DNA of 64,000 nt from Paracoccaceae bacterium (GTDB lineage Bacteria > Pseudomonadota > Alphaproteobacteria > Rhodobacterales > Rhodobacteraceae). Positions 55,849 through 64,000 of the stretch are shown piece after piece. A program made the position numbers and the translations under genes. Location: assembly GCA_022843025.1 (NCBI GenBank), contig JALHOL010000008.1, positions 1 to 64,000 on the forward strand, given 5' to 3'. The notes under the pieces are model-generated. The model was given only the letters and a program-made list of their open reading frames with translations, did no database searches and had not been told where the DNA came from. Numbering within the stretch: the first letter of the stretch is position 1; every line of letters begins with the position of its first letter.

Positions 55849-55981
55849 CGAAGGGGCAGTGGCGTGTTTGCCCGGAGAATGGCGGGCCGAACCCTGCCTG
55901 AAGGACAGGGTGGCATCCCTGTGGGGCGCGGGGAGAGACTCCTGCGTTGACTTGGCCCCGGATGAAGCGCCAATTCGGAGC

Positions 55982-56350
55982 ATGATTTCAAAACTGCGCG
56001 CCCATCCCGTTCTGACGACAGCCTTTGTCATTGCGACAGTGCTGGCGCTGTTCCTGCTGACGCGGATTGTGGTGAATTTTGTCTATTGGCAAACCCACCA
56101 GAATGAACCGATCCGGCCTTGGATGACCGTGCGCTATATCGACCGGTCTTGGGATCTGACACCGGGAACTTTGGACGCGGTGGCGGGGCTGCCAGAGCCG
56201 CGGGAGGGCAAGCCGCTGACGCTGCGCGAGATTGCCGAGATGCGCGATGTGCCGGTGGAAGAGGTGATCGCGCAGGTGGAGGCGGCGCTGGTCGAGTTGG
56301 GGCATGATCCGGCCGCGGCAGAGGGGTCGATTGGAAAGCCAGTCGAATGA
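55982..56350 (+). CDS. Small membrane protein of unknown function
   Basis: 122 residues from ATG 55982, with CGGAG just before it. One membrane helix (VLTTAFVIATVLALFLLTRIVVNFVYW, about 11-37), then a soluble tail with IRPWMTVRYIDRSWDLTPGTLDAVAGLPEP and a helical LTLREIAEMRDVPVEEVIAQVEAAL. The tail resembles a helix-turn-helix-like or SPOR-less anchor, but I do not recognise a family. It overlaps the DedA gene by 4 bp, so both probably act or are made together. Confidence 0.75.
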   Translation: MISKLRAHPVLTTAFVIATVLALFLLTRIVVNFVYWQTHQNEPIRPWMTVRYIDRSWDLTPGTLDAVAGLPEPREGKPLTLREIAEMRDVPVEEVIAQVEAALVELGHDPAAAEGSIGKPVE

Positions 56351-56946
56351 CGGATTGGCTGCTGGCGCTGGTGCCGACCTATGGGCTGTGGCTGCTGGCG
56401 GCGGCGACGTTTCTGTCCTGTCTGGCGATCCCCATTCCGGCGTCGATCCTGATGCTGGCTGCCGGGGGGTTTGTCGCGGCGGGGGACTTGCCGCTGATTG
56501 GCACACTTGCGGCTGCGGTCGTGGGGGCGTCGATGGGCGATCAGCTGGGGTATCTGGCGGGGCGGCGCGGGGGCGCGCGGCTGTTGGCATGGCTGGGGTC
56601 GCGGGCCGCGCCGGTGGAAAAGGCGCGCGCGCTTCTGGAGCGGCGGGGGAGTGTCGCGGTGTTCTTTTCGCGCTGGCTGGTGTCGGCGCTGGGGCCTTAT
56701 GTGAACCTTGCCGCAGGGGCAGCAGGGTTGTCTTGGGCGCGGTTCACGCTTTGGGGTGTGCTGGGTGAATCGGTCTGGACCGGGCTTTACGTCGGGTTGG
56801 GCTATGGGTTCACCGGGAACCTGGCCGCGGCGTCCGACTTGGCCTGGACGATCCTTGGATTTGTCGGTGCGGCGGCGGTGGCGATCGGGCTGGGATACTG
56901 GCTGTTCACGGTCCTGCGCAGCGATGGGGCCGGACGGGCGGGGTGA
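56347..56946 (+). CDS. DedA family membrane protein
   Basis: 199 residues with four to five hydrophobic segments. The DedA core is visible in GASMGDQLGYLAGRRGGARLL and FFSRWLVSALGPYVNLAAGAAGLSWARFTLWGVLGE, including the conserved Arg in F-x-R. DedA proteins support undecaprenyl-phosphate recycling and proton-motive-force balance, and are flippase candidates. The partner gene upstream encodes a small membrane protein with 4-bp overlap. Confidence 0.88.
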   Translation: MTDWLLALVPTYGLWLLAAATFLSCLAIPIPASILMLAAGGFVAAGDLPLIGTLAAAVVGASMGDQLGYLAGRRGGARLLAWLGSRAAPVEKARALLERRGSVAVFFSRWLVSALGPYVNLAAGAAGLSWARFTLWGVLGESVWTGLYVGLGYGFTGNLAAASDLAWTILGFVGAAAVAIGLGYWLFTVLRSDGAGRAG

Positions 56947-56962
56947 CCCCCCGCCGCGTAGA

Positions 56963-58264
56963 TTAGGCCGGTTGCGCCACGCCGAACCCCTGCGCCCGTG
57001 CTGCGCGGGGCTTGAGATAGCGGGCATAGCCGAGGTCGGCGCTTTCAATCTCTGTCGCGCGACCCGAAACGATATCGGCCAGCACGCGGCCCGAACCGGC
57101 GGCCATGGTCCAGCCAAGGGTGCCGTGGCCGGTGTTCAGGAACAGGTTCGGGATGGTAGAGCGGCCAACGATGGGGGTGCCATCGGGCGTCATCGGACGC
57201 AGGCCCGTCCAGAAGGTGGCGCGCGACTGGTCGCCCGCGCCACCGAACAGATCTTCGACGGAATGTTCCAGCGTGGCGCGGCGTTTGGGGTTCAGCGACA
57301 GGTCGAACCCTGCGATTTCGGCCATGCCGCCCACGCGGATGCGGTCGCCCAGACGGGTGATCGCGATCTTATGGGTTTCGTCCATCACGGTGGAGACGGG
57401 CGCGCGGTTAGCATCCACAATCGGGACGGTGATCGAATAGCCCTTGACCGGATAGACCGGGAGTTTGATCCCGAAGCGCGAAACGAGGAAGGGCGAATAG
57501 CTGCCCAGTGCGACGACAAAGGCATCGGCGGTGATGCGGCCTTTGGACGTGTGGACGGCGCTGATGCGGCCTGCCTCTTGCTCCAGCCCGTCGATGCCGA
57601 CACCGTAGCGGAAGGTCACGCCAAGGGCGGCGGTCATGTCGGAGAGGGAATTGGTAAACTTGAAGCAGTCGCCGGTTTCATCGCCCGGCAGGCGCAGGCC
57701 ACCGGCGATCTTGTCGCGTGCGGCGGCAAGGCCGGGTTCGGCAGCGATGCAGGCGTCGCGATCCAGCACCTCGAACGGGACACCATCGGCGCGCAGGACG
57801 GCGATGTCCTTTTCGGCGGCGTCCACCTGTTTGGCGCTGCGGAAGAGTTGCAGCGTGCCTTGGGTGCGTTCGTCATAGGTGACGCCGGTTTCCGCGCGCA
57901 GATCCATCAGGCAATCGCGGGAGTATTCCGCAAGGCGGACCATGCGGCTTTTGTTTTCCTGATAGGCGGCGGTGGTGCAGTTGGCGAGCATCCGCGCCAT
58001 CCAGCCCAGTTTGTGCAGATCGGGGCGCGGCTGGATGATCAGGGGGGCGTGTTTCATGAACAGCCATTTGACGGCTTTCATCGGGATGCCGGGCGCGGCC
58101 CAGGGCGAGGAGTAGCCGGGGCTGATTTCGCCGGCATTGGCGAAAGAGGTTTCCAGCGACGGGCCGGGCTGGCGGTCGATGACCGTGACCTCATGCCCGG
58201 CCTTGGCAAGATACCAGGCCGAGGTAACGCCGATGACGCCTGCGCCGAGGACCACGATCTTCAT
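56963..58264 (-). CDS. dadA: D-amino acid dehydrogenase small subunit
   Basis: 433 residues from ATG 58264. FAD-binding [30 protein letters not shown] at the N-terminus, then the DadA-specific [30 protein letters not shown], and C-terminal [17 protein letters not shown] with [16 protein letters not shown]. It oxidises D-alanine and other D-amino acids at the membrane. Stands alone; no alanine racemase gene next to it. Confidence 0.95.
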   Translation of the reverse strand: MKIVVLGAGVIGVTSAWYLAKAGHEVTVIDRQPGPSLETSFANAGEISPGYSSPWAAPGIPMKAVKWLFMKHAPLIIQPRPDLHKLGWMARMLANCTTAAYQENKSRMVRLAEYSRDCLMDLRAETGVTYDERTQGTLQLFRSAKQVDAAEKDIAVLRADGVPFEVLDRDACIAAEPGLAAARDKIAGGLRLPGDETGDCFKFTNSLSDMTAALGVTFRYGVGIDGLEQEAGRISAVHTSKGRITADAFVVALGSYSPFLVSRFGIKLPVYPVKGYSITVPIVDANRAPVSTVMDETHKIAITRLGDRIRVGGMAEIAGFDLSLNPKRRATLEHSVEDLFGGAGDQSRATFWTGLRPMTPDGTPIVGRSTIPNLFLNTGHGTLGWTMAAGSGRVLADIVSGRATEIESADLGYARYLKPRAARAQGFGVAQPA

Positions 58265-58615
58265 CTTTGAGCCCGCCTGTTCTTGGGATGTGCCGGATTT
58301 CCCGCAGAATGCGGCAGGATCGGCGGGAGGTGTTTGTGAAGATAGGGCTGGGACTGGGGCAGGGTGGGAGAAAGTGCCTTTAAATGATAGAAAGGCAGGA
58401 GAATATTGCCAGTATGTAGACAATAGCCGCAGTATACTTCGCCATCGCCGCCATATAGATTGATTTTCGCCTTTGCAGACTGCCTGTTTTTGTGGCGAGT
58501 CGGCGGGCGGTTTGCCGGAATGGGGGCGTCACGGGGTTTCACAGGATCGGCACAAGCCCGCAACATCCCGCCTGCCGGGGATGCAAGGCGCGCGGCGAGG
58601 GCGTATATGGGGGGT
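58265..58615. other. Intergenic region between dadA and lolA
   Basis: A 351-bp gap between divergent genes. It includes an AT-richer stretch (58381-58470) that probably holds the promoters. An imperfect symmetric pair AGTATG...CAGTATAC lies at 58411-58437 and might be an Lrp-type or other operator for dadA. I see no gene, and no strong promoter match. Confidence 0.4.
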
Positions 58616-59218
58616 ATGAACAGACGCACCGCCCTTTTGGCCCCGCTCGCCCTTGTTGTCCTTGGCCTGCCTGTGCAGGCCGAACCTGTGCCGCTGTCCG
58701 CGCTGAGCGAATACCTGAACCGGCTGACCACGGCCGAGGCTGAGTTCACGCAGGTGAACTCGGACGGGTCGCGCACGCAGGGGCGGCTGTTCATTAAGCG
58801 CCCGGGGCGGGTGCGGTTCGAATACGCGCCGCCGGATCAGAGCCTTGTGATGGCGGGGGGCGGGCAGGTTGCGATTTTTGACGCAAAGTCGAACCAGCCG
58901 CCCGAGCAATACCCGCTGTCGCGGACGCCGCTGAACCTGATCCTGGCGCGCAATGTGGACCTTGGCGCCAACAAGATGGTGATCGGCCATTATGAGGCGC
59001 AGAATACGACGCGTGTTGTGGCGCAGGATCCGAAGAACCCGGAATACGGCACCATCGAGCTGGTTTTTTTGAATGAGCCGATCACGCTGGCGCAGTGGAT
59101 CATCACCGATGATCTGGGCAACCGGACGACGGTCGTGCTGGACCGGATGGTTCTGGGGGGCGACCTGCCGTCATCCCTGTTCAACATCACGATCGAGGCG
59201 CAGAAGCGGGCCGGTTGA
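58616..59218 (+). CDS. lolA: Outer membrane lipoprotein carrier LolA
   Basis: 200 residues from ATG 58616; ATG 58607 is three codons earlier. Signal peptide RRTALLAPLALVVLGLPVQAEP. LolA-type sequence: LSEYLNRLTTAEAEFTQVN, GRLFIKRPGRVRFEYAPPD, VAIFDAKSNQPPEQYPLSRTPL and FNITIEA. It ferries lipoproteins through the periplasm from LolCDE. Terminator hairpin overlaps the stop codon. The lolB and lolCDE genes are not in the window. Confidence 0.92.
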   Translation: MNRRTALLAPLALVVLGLPVQAEPVPLSALSEYLNRLTTAEAEFTQVNSDGSRTQGRLFIKRPGRVRFEYAPPDQSLVMAGGGQVAIFDAKSNQPPEQYPLSRTPLNLILARNVDLGANKMVIGHYEAQNTTRVVAQDPKNPEYGTIELVFLNEPITLAQWIITDDLGNRTTVVLDRMVLGGDLPSSLFNITIEAQKRAG

Positions 59219-59235
59219 TCCGGCCCGCCTTCCTT
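59206..59235 (+). terminator. Terminator hairpin overlapping the lolA stop
   Basis: Perfect 9-bp stem GCGGGCCGG (59206-59214) with CCGGCCCGC (59220-59228) and a TTGAT loop that contains the stop codon, followed by CTTCCTT. It lies between lolA and a convergent gene and could serve both. Confidence 0.6.
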
Positions 59236-59247
59236 GGGCCATAAGCG

Positions 59248-59832
59248 TTAGCCCCGCCCGCAGCTTGCCAGTTGCGCGCGGTACATCTCGGACCGTTCGG
59301 CCACGCGGGCCGACACATCCATCAGCCATGGCTTGCCCAGATAGGACTGATTGGCATAGCCGGTGCGGCCTTCGTGATAGGCGAGGTATTGTGCCTGCGC
59401 GTCCCATTTCGAGATGCCCAGCCGTTCGGTGGACTGGTCCATGTACCAGCCCATGAAATCGGCGGCATCGTCGATCCGGTCACGGCGCGCGCCAAAGCGG
59501 CGCTGGTCTTCCTCATATTCCTCCCACGTGCCATCCAGAGCTTGGCTGTAGCCATAGGCCGAGGATTGGCGGCCCATCGGGATGACGCCCAGCGCATAGC
59601 GGTGCGGGGTGCGGGCATTGCCGATGAATTTGGATTCCTGATGGAAGGTCGCCATCTGAACGTGGACCGGGATGCCCCAGCGCCGTTCTGTATCTTTCAT
59701 GGCACGGAAATACTGCGGACGCTCGGCCACGATGGCGCAAGCGTTGTCCAGGTTGCGTGGCGCCGAATAGTTGCCGCCCCCGCAGGAGGCCAACAACATC
59801 AACAGGATCGACGCGCGGAGAAGTCTGCTCAT
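59248..59832 (-). CDS. Lytic-transglycosylase-like lipoprotein
   Basis: 194 residues from ATG 59832, with GAGGGG upstream. Lipoprotein signal RLLRASILLMLLASC with Cys17. The domain begins with RRWGIPVHVQMATFHQESKFIG, where a glutamate stands in the catalytic position of SLT enzymes, followed by SAYGYSQALDGTWEEY and the late ADFMGWYMDQ. This is the pattern of small transglycosylase SLT-like lipoproteins. Substrate is presumably peptidoglycan. Confidence 0.82.
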   Translation of the reverse strand: MSRLLRASILLMLLASCGGGNYSAPRNLDNACAIVAERPQYFRAMKDTERRWGIPVHVQMATFHQESKFIGNARTPHRYALGVIPMGRQSSAYGYSQALDGTWEEYEEDQRRFGARRDRIDDAADFMGWYMDQSTERLGISKWDAQAQYLAYHEGRTGYANQSYLGKPWLMDVSARVAERSEMYRAQLASCGRG

Positions 59833-59908
59833 TTGCCCCTCGCACTTTATTCTTTTGCGGGAAGGATAGGGCAAAAGGCCGCCGGGGGGAATGCCGGATC
59901 GCGCGCTG

Positions 59909-60790
59909 TCAGATCAGAAACGCGAGAGTGAGCGGAAGTGTGATCACCGACAGCAGTGTGGAGGCGATGACAAGGCCTGCCACCGACTCGGCATCCGCGC
60001 CGTATTTTTCGGCCAGCATGTAGGAGGTGACGGCAACCGGGGTGGTGACTTGCAGGATCAGCACGGCCAGCGCGACGGGGGGCAGGCCGAACAACAGCCC
60101 GGCGCCAAGGGCCACGCCGAGGCAGACCGCTGCACGCAGAAGGGACAACCAAAGCGCGCGGCCAAGGCGGCCTGCGTTCAGCCGTGCCACCGCGACACCC
60201 AGCGTGATGAGCATGAGCGGAATGGCGATCTGGCCGATGAGATCCAGCGAGTTGGTCAGCCAGACCGGCGTCTGCCAGCCCTGCCACAGGAACAGCGCGC
60301 CCAAGAGCGTGCCGACCATGATCGGTTCGCGCAGCAGGCGTGCGGGTGACCCGCCGCCTGCCACCATCCAAACGCCGAAGGTAAAGCTCCACAGGATCAT
60401 CACCGCGAAGATGACGACCGCATAGCCAAGCCCCGTTTCGCCAAAGGCGAACAGCGCCAAAGGCAGGCCCACATTGCCGGTATTGCCAAAGATCAGCGGT
60501 GCAAGAAAGGTGCGCCGGTCAATCCCCAGCACCGTGGTGATGCCCCAGAAGGCCAGCGTGAGGATGCCATAGGCAAGCGCTGCGGCAAACACGACCGATG
60601 TCAGGGCGGCGGGGTCGATCTCTGTCTTCATGAGCGCGGTGAAGACGAGGGCGGGGACCGACAGCGTCATGCACAGGCGTGTGATGAATTCCAGCCGGTA
60701 TTCGAACCCGGCGCGGACCCAGACGAAACCCACCAAGCCGAGCAGACCGACGGGGGCCACGATCTCCAGCACTGTAAGGACAAGGTTCAC
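59909..60790 (-). CDS. AEC family (auxin efflux carrier) transporter
   Basis: 293 residues with about ten membrane helices. LVLTVLEIVAPVGLLGLVGFVWVRAG starts the fold, and GNTGNVGLPLALFAFGETGLGYAV is the conserved AEC half-site, with the second half-site LVFVGLPPVALAVLILQVTTPVAVTSYMLAEKYG-like near the C-terminus. Bacterial AEC proteins export or import small carboxylates such as malate. No linked enzyme suggests a substrate. Separated from hspQ by a divergent gap. Confidence 0.88.
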   Translation of the reverse strand: MNLVLTVLEIVAPVGLLGLVGFVWVRAGFEYRLEFITRLCMTLSVPALVFTALMKTEIDPAALTSVVFAAALAYGILTLAFWGITTVLGIDRRTFLAPLIFGNTGNVGLPLALFAFGETGLGYAVVIFAVMILWSFTFGVWMVAGGGSPARLLREPIMVGTLLGALFLWQGWQTPVWLTNSLDLIGQIAIPLMLITLGVAVARLNAGRLGRALWLSLLRAAVCLGVALGAGLLFGLPPVALAVLILQVTTPVAVTSYMLAEKYGADAESVAGLVIASTLLSVITLPLTLAFLI

Positions 60791-60874
60791 AGACTGTTTC
60801 CTTGCTGGTCCACCTGCCCGATGGACAACAGGCCGCCCCAGCGATTATTAAATGAATTCAAGGGATGCAATGAC

Positions 60875-61201
60875 ATGTTCACGGCGGCAGCGAAATATCA
60901 CATCGGGCAGGTGGTCCGGCATCGGAAGCACCCCTTCCGCGGCGTGATCTTTGACGTCGATCCGCGCTTTTCCAATACCGAGGAATGGTACGACGCGATC
61001 CCCGAAGAGGCGCGCCCGTCCAAGGATCAGCCGTTCTATCATCTGCTGGCCGAAAACGACCAAAGCTATTACGTCGCCTATGTATCGGAGCAGAACCTGC
61101 TGCCGGATGAAACGGGCGAACCTGTGGGCCATCCCGACCTGCCTGATCTGTTCGGTGATTTTGAAAACGGCCGCTATCCGTTGCAGTTCCAGATGAACTG
61201 A
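60875..61201 (+). CDS. hspQ: Heat shock protein HspQ
   Basis: 108 residues from ATG 60875. YHIGQVVRHRKHPFRGVIFDVDP and PFYHLLAENDQSYYVAYVSEQNLLPDETGEPVGHP are the family hallmarks, ending in the short GRYPLQFQMN tail. In E. coli and others HspQ binds hemimethylated DNA and can act as a Lon specificity factor. Stand-alone gene; no heat-shock promoter was identified. Confidence 0.93.
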   Translation: MFTAAAKYHIGQVVRHRKHPFRGVIFDVDPRFSNTEEWYDAIPEEARPSKDQPFYHLLAENDQSYYVAYVSEQNLLPDETGEPVGHPDLPDLFGDFENGRYPLQFQMN

Positions 61202-61279
61202 TCGCGGGTTTTCGGGCGCTTACGGGCTGTTCATTCTTTGATGCTCTTCTGTCGGCAGACCTTGGAAAGGGGATGCAGG

Positions 61280-61615
61280 ATGGAACTTGCGGTCAGACAG
61301 GAAGGGGCGGTTACCGTGGTGCGGCCCGCCGAGGCGCGGCTGGATGCGATGGCCGCCGTGATGTTCAAGGACAGGATGAAGGCCGCGCTGGAAGGCGGCG
61401 CCGCGCGCGTGGTGTTGGACCTGTCCGGTGTCGGGTTTCTGGATTCCAGCGGGTTGGGGGCCGTGGTCGCGGCGCAGCGCTTTCTGCGGGCGGGGCAGGC
61501 GCTGGAACTGGCCGGGCTGACTGGCGCGGTGGAACGGGTGTTCCGGCTGACGCGGATGGACCGGATGTTCACCATTCATGCAGGGGTGGATGATGCATTG
61601 CGCGCGACGGCGTGA
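61280..61615 (+). CDS. STAS-domain anti-sigma factor antagonist
   Basis: 111 residues from ATG 61280, after GGATGCAGG. A single STAS domain: VTVVRPAEARLDAMAAVMFKDRM, then VVLDLSGVGFLDSSGLGAVVAAQRFL, where the phosphorylatable Ser in DSSGLG is conserved. Such proteins bind the partner kinase when unphosphorylated. The next gene, overlapping by 23 bp, encodes that kinase type. Target (sigma factor, cyclase or other) is not in view. Confidence 0.9.
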   Translation: MELAVRQEGAVTVVRPAEARLDAMAAVMFKDRMKAALEGGAARVVLDLSGVGFLDSSGLGAVVAAQRFLRAGQALELAGLTGAVERVFRLTRMDRMFTIHAGVDDALRATA

Positions 61616-62048
61616 CCGGCATGTGATTGCCGCCGACCCGGCCGCCGTGCGCGATCTGTTGATTGCGCTGGAGCAGGGCCCTGCGCTGGCCGGGCTGACC
61701 GGGGAAGAGCGGGAATGCACGCTTCTTGTACTGGCCGAAGCGTTGAACAATGTGGTGGAGCATGGCTATGGCGGTGGTCCCGGCTGGATCGGGCTGATGC
61801 CGGGGCCGCGGCACAGCGGGCGGGATTGGCGCATCCTCGACCGGTCGCAGAGCGTGCCGCCCGAGGAATGTTTGCAGGCCGAGATGCCGCAGGATGCTGC
61901 CGAAGGCGGGTTCGGCTGGCCGCTGATCCGCGCCTTGACCGAAGAGGTGGGATTGCGCCGCTGCGTGGGGTTCAATGTGCTGACCCTTCAGGTCCGGGCA
62001 GAAGGGACGCAAGCGCCATGTGCCGCGGGGATGGAGGGGCGGGGGTAA
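61593..62048 (+). CDS. Anti-sigma-type serine kinase (HATPase)
   Basis: 151 residues; tandem ATG at 61590/61593, the second spaced better from GGGG. HATPase_c_2 fold with the N-box LAEALNNVVEHGYGGG and a G-box GGFGWPLIRALTEEV. This is the SpoIIAB/RsbW type, which phosphorylates the STAS protein and binds its target. It overlaps the STAS gene by 23 bp. No sigma factor is adjacent. Confidence 0.87.
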   Translation: MHCARRRDRHVIAADPAAVRDLLIALEQGPALAGLTGEERECTLLVLAEALNNVVEHGYGGGPGWIGLMPGPRHSGRDWRILDRSQSVPPEECLQAEMPQDAAEGGFGWPLIRALTEEVGLRRCVGFNVLTLQVRAEGTQAPCAAGMEGRG

Positions 62049-62333
62049 AGGAAACCGTTTCGCTGCCGTTATTGGGTTTGTAGCTGGCTTGTAGCTGCCC
62101 CCGGTGCCGCGATTTCACGCCCCCACCCGAACGCGGCGCCGGGGCCCTGCCAGACCTGCGCCTTAGCTGTGCGGCGGCCTTGGTCGGGGTGGCGGTTGTT
62201 GCTGGCGGTTGTTGCGGCGTGGCGTCCAGCATGACGGTCGGCACCCGGCCCCGGCTTTGTGGAACCCTGTAACGGATCGGCTTGGCATCACCCTGCATGG
62301 GCCCTAGGTTTGCCTCACAGCAGGAGGAACCAG

Positions 62334-63911
62334 ATGCGCGATTTTCAGATGCCGGGCCGGTCGCCCGTTTACGCCAAAAACGGGATGTGCGCGACCTCGC
62401 ACCCGCTTGCCGCCAAGGTGGCCGTTGAGGTGCTGGAGCGCGGTGGCAATGCCGTGGATGCGGCGATAGCGGGCGCGGTTCTGCTGGGGATCTGCGAGCC
62501 GCAGATGACCGGGATCGGCGGCGATTGCTTTGTGTTGATCAAACCGGCGGGGCGCGAGGATGTGATCGCGCTGAACGGTTCGGGGCGCGCGCCGGGTGGT
62601 CTGTCGGCGGCGACGATGCGGGCGAAGGGATTGACGGCGGTGCCGATCCACGGGATCGAGGCCGTGACCCTGCCCGGTGCCGTGGATGCCTTCTGCCGCC
62701 TGTCGGCGGATTGGGGCAAGCTGGGGCTGGATGCGGTGCTGGCCCCGGCGATCCGTTACGCCGATGAGGGTGTCCCGGTCGCGCCCCGCGTGGCCTTTGA
62801 CTGGGCCGGGGATGCCCAGCATTTGCATGGCGCGGCGCGGCAGCATTATCTGATGAATGGCGCGGCACCCAAGGCGGGGGCCATTTTCCGCGCGCCGGGG
62901 CAGGCCGAAGTTTTGCGCCGGATCGCGAAGGAGGGGCGGAAAGGATTCTATGAGGGTGAGGTGGCCGAGGACATGGTCGCCTCGCTCCGCGCGCTGGGCG
63001 GGTCGCACAGCATGGAGGATTTCGCCGCTGTCGCCTGCGATTACGCCGATCCGGTGAGCGGGAATTACAAGGGCGTGGATCTGATCGAGCATCCGCCGAA
63101 CGGGCAGGGCGCGACGGCAATCCTGATGCTGAACATCCTGAAGCATTTCGACATTGCGTCGATGGATCCGTTCGGCGCGGAACGCGCGCATATCGAGGCC
63201 GAGGCGGCGAAGCTGGCCTATGACGCGCGTAACCGGTTCATCGCAGACCCGGATCACACCACGCGGCTGGCACACATGCTTTCCCCCGAGACGGCGGCGA
63301 AACTGGCCGCGCTGATCGATCTGGACCGCGCGATGCCGGCGGCGGCCCCGCTGACCGAGGCGGTGCATAAGGACACGATCTATATCACCGTGGTCGACAA
63401 GGGCCGGATGGCGGTAAGCCTGATCTATTCGATTTTCTGGGGGTTCGGTTCGGGGCTGGCGTCGGACCGGTTCGGGATCAATTTCCAGAACCGTGGCGCG
63501 GGCTTTTCATTGCAGGAGGGCCACCCGAATGAGGCGGCACCCGGCAAGCGGCCGATGCATACGATCATTCCGGGGATGCTGAAGCGGGACGGTCGGGTGA
63601 TGATGCCCTTTGGCGTGATGGGCGGGGCCTATCAACCCTGCGGCCATGCGCGGTTCGTGACCAATCTGGTGGACTACGGGATGGAACCGCAGGATGCGAA
63701 CGACGCGCCGCGCTGCTTTAGCGGGGTGGATGGCATGCTGGTGGAACGCGGCTATGCCGATCCGGTGCGGGCGCGGTTGGCGGAGATGGGGCATGATGTG
63801 TCGATCCCGCATGATCCGATTGGGGGCTGTCAGGCCATTCTGATTGGCGATGACGGGGTGCTTGTCGGGGCATCGGACCCCCGCAAGGATGGCTGCGCCC
63901 TTGGATACTGA
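62334..63911 (+). CDS. ggt: Gamma-glutamyltransferase family protein
   Basis: 525 residues from ATG 62334 after AGGAGGAA. Ntn-hydrolase GGT: CATSHPLAAKVAVEVLERGGNAVDAAIAG, TGIGGDCFVLI, and the predicted autocleavage threonine Thr348 in KDTIYITVVD, with MAVSLIYSIFWGFGSGLAS and FGVMGGAYQPCGHARFV after it. There is no signal peptide, unlike E. coli Ggt, so a cytoplasmic role is likely. Members include cephalosporin acylase-like and oxamate amidohydrolase-like forms, so the substrate is uncertain. Confidence 0.88.
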   Translation: MRDFQMPGRSPVYAKNGMCATSHPLAAKVAVEVLERGGNAVDAAIAGAVLLGICEPQMTGIGGDCFVLIKPAGREDVIALNGSGRAPGGLSAATMRAKGLTAVPIHGIEAVTLPGAVDAFCRLSADWGKLGLDAVLAPAIRYADEGVPVAPRVAFDWAGDAQHLHGAARQHYLMNGAAPKAGAIFRAPGQAEVLRRIAKEGRKGFYEGEVAEDMVASLRALGGSHSMEDFAAVACDYADPVSGNYKGVDLIEHPPNGQGATAILMLNILKHFDIASMDPFGAERAHIEAEAAKLAYDARNRFIADPDHTTRLAHMLSPETAAKLAALIDLDRAMPAAAPLTEAVHKDTIYITVVDKGRMAVSLIYSIFWGFGSGLASDRFGINFQNRGAGFSLQEGHPNEAAPGKRPMHTIIPGMLKRDGRVMMPFGVMGGAYQPCGHARFVTNLVDYGMEPQDANDAPRCFSGVDGMLVERGYADPVRARLAEMGHDVSIPHDPIGGCQAILIGDDGVLVGASDPRKDGCALGY

Positions 63912-63927
63912 TCGGCGGGGTATTGAG

Positions 63928-64000
63928 ATGCTGGACGCTCAGGTGGATTACGATGCGATCACGGAAAGCATCCGCGCTCTTTGCGCGGGTGAGACGGATG
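63928..64000 (+). CDS. Start of a gene cut by the window end, possibly GAF-domain
   Basis: An ATG at 63928 opens a frame that runs off the window; 24 residues are visible: MLDAQVDYDAITESIRAL, then CAGETD. The pattern VDYxxITxxIRALxxGETD reminds me of the N-terminus of GAF-domain proteins (free methionine sulfoxide reductase-like) in Rhodobacterales. Too short to be sure. Confidence 0.4.
   Translation, partial: MLDAQVDYDAITESIRALCAGETD

Noticed and set aside
1-64000. CRISPR array, insertion sequence, prophage, rRNA or tRNA
   Set aside because: No spaced direct repeats of CRISPR length, no transposase or integrase frame, no phage genes, and no cloverleaf or rRNA stretch was found on reading both strands.

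Overview
The window looks like chromosomal DNA from a GC-rich alphaproteobacterium of the Rhodobacteraceae (Rhodobacter / Gemmobacter / Tabrizicola-like). The main grounds are a Rhodobacter-type porin end, an RpoE-ChrR singlet-oxygen module whose zinc ligands fall at (or one residue from) the published R. sphaeroides positions, an fdsGBA-fdhD-fdsD formate dehydrogenase operon whose molybdenum cysteine falls at FdsA residue 386 as in R. capsulatus, a CenR-like regulator, and purH-lspA-DUF3035-M16-M16 order. Genes are densely packed, many overlap by 4 bp, and I see no prophage, insertion sequence, CRISPR array, rRNA or tRNA.

Layout. 1-9.8 kb: end of a porin gene, yggS, a LysR regulator, an S49 peptidase, a pteridine-reductase-like SDR, an AT-rich DnaA-box-bearing gap, uvrC, rbfA, dapB, an SdhAF4-like gene and rsmB. 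9.8-15.9 kb: the singlet-oxygen locus, with rpoE-chrR facing a five-gene operon (FAD oxidoreductase, DUF1365, MFS, DUF3833, SDR) and a matching RpoE-type promoter on each side. 15.9-31.5 kb, minus strand: hutD, rmuC, mutL, two M16 peptidases, DUF3035, lspA, purH, a heparinase-like gene, two saccharopine-dehydrogenase-like genes, xth, a small secreted protein, a candidate sRNA and a CenR-like regulator. 31.6-41.4 kb, plus strand: ribA, an L,D-transpeptidase, an amylosucrase-like GH13 enzyme and the fds operon. 41.7-45.7 kb, minus strand: an SGNH hydrolase and rfbCBDA for dTDP-L-rhamnose. 45.8-64 kb: cnoX, a LON-domain protein, a Trm112-like protein, a Ubi hydroxylase, an amidase, an aminotransferase, ftsK, a KamA/EpmB-like radical SAM enzyme, DedA, dadA, lolA, a transglycosylase-like lipoprotein, an AEC transporter, hspQ, a STAS/HATPase partner-switch pair, a gamma-glutamyltransferase and a cut-off final gene.

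The protein-coding content is mostly recognisable, and the least explained signal lies between genes. Two copies of a roughly 90-bp element (41.6 kb on minus, 55.8 kb on plus) sit just after stop codons. Each has GTGCAG repeated three times at exact 12-bp spacing with different hexamers between, an in-register GTATGC hairpin, and a CtrA-like TTAA-N7-TTAA box. A second family of back-to-back palindromes occurs at 9.8, 19.5 and 28.2 kb. The 41.45-41.55 kb gap holds three hairpins with changed but still paired stems and the same TGC loop. A perfect 22-bp palindrome lies upstream of fdsG. I could run no searches, so family calls rest on motif recognition and roles are inferred where stated.
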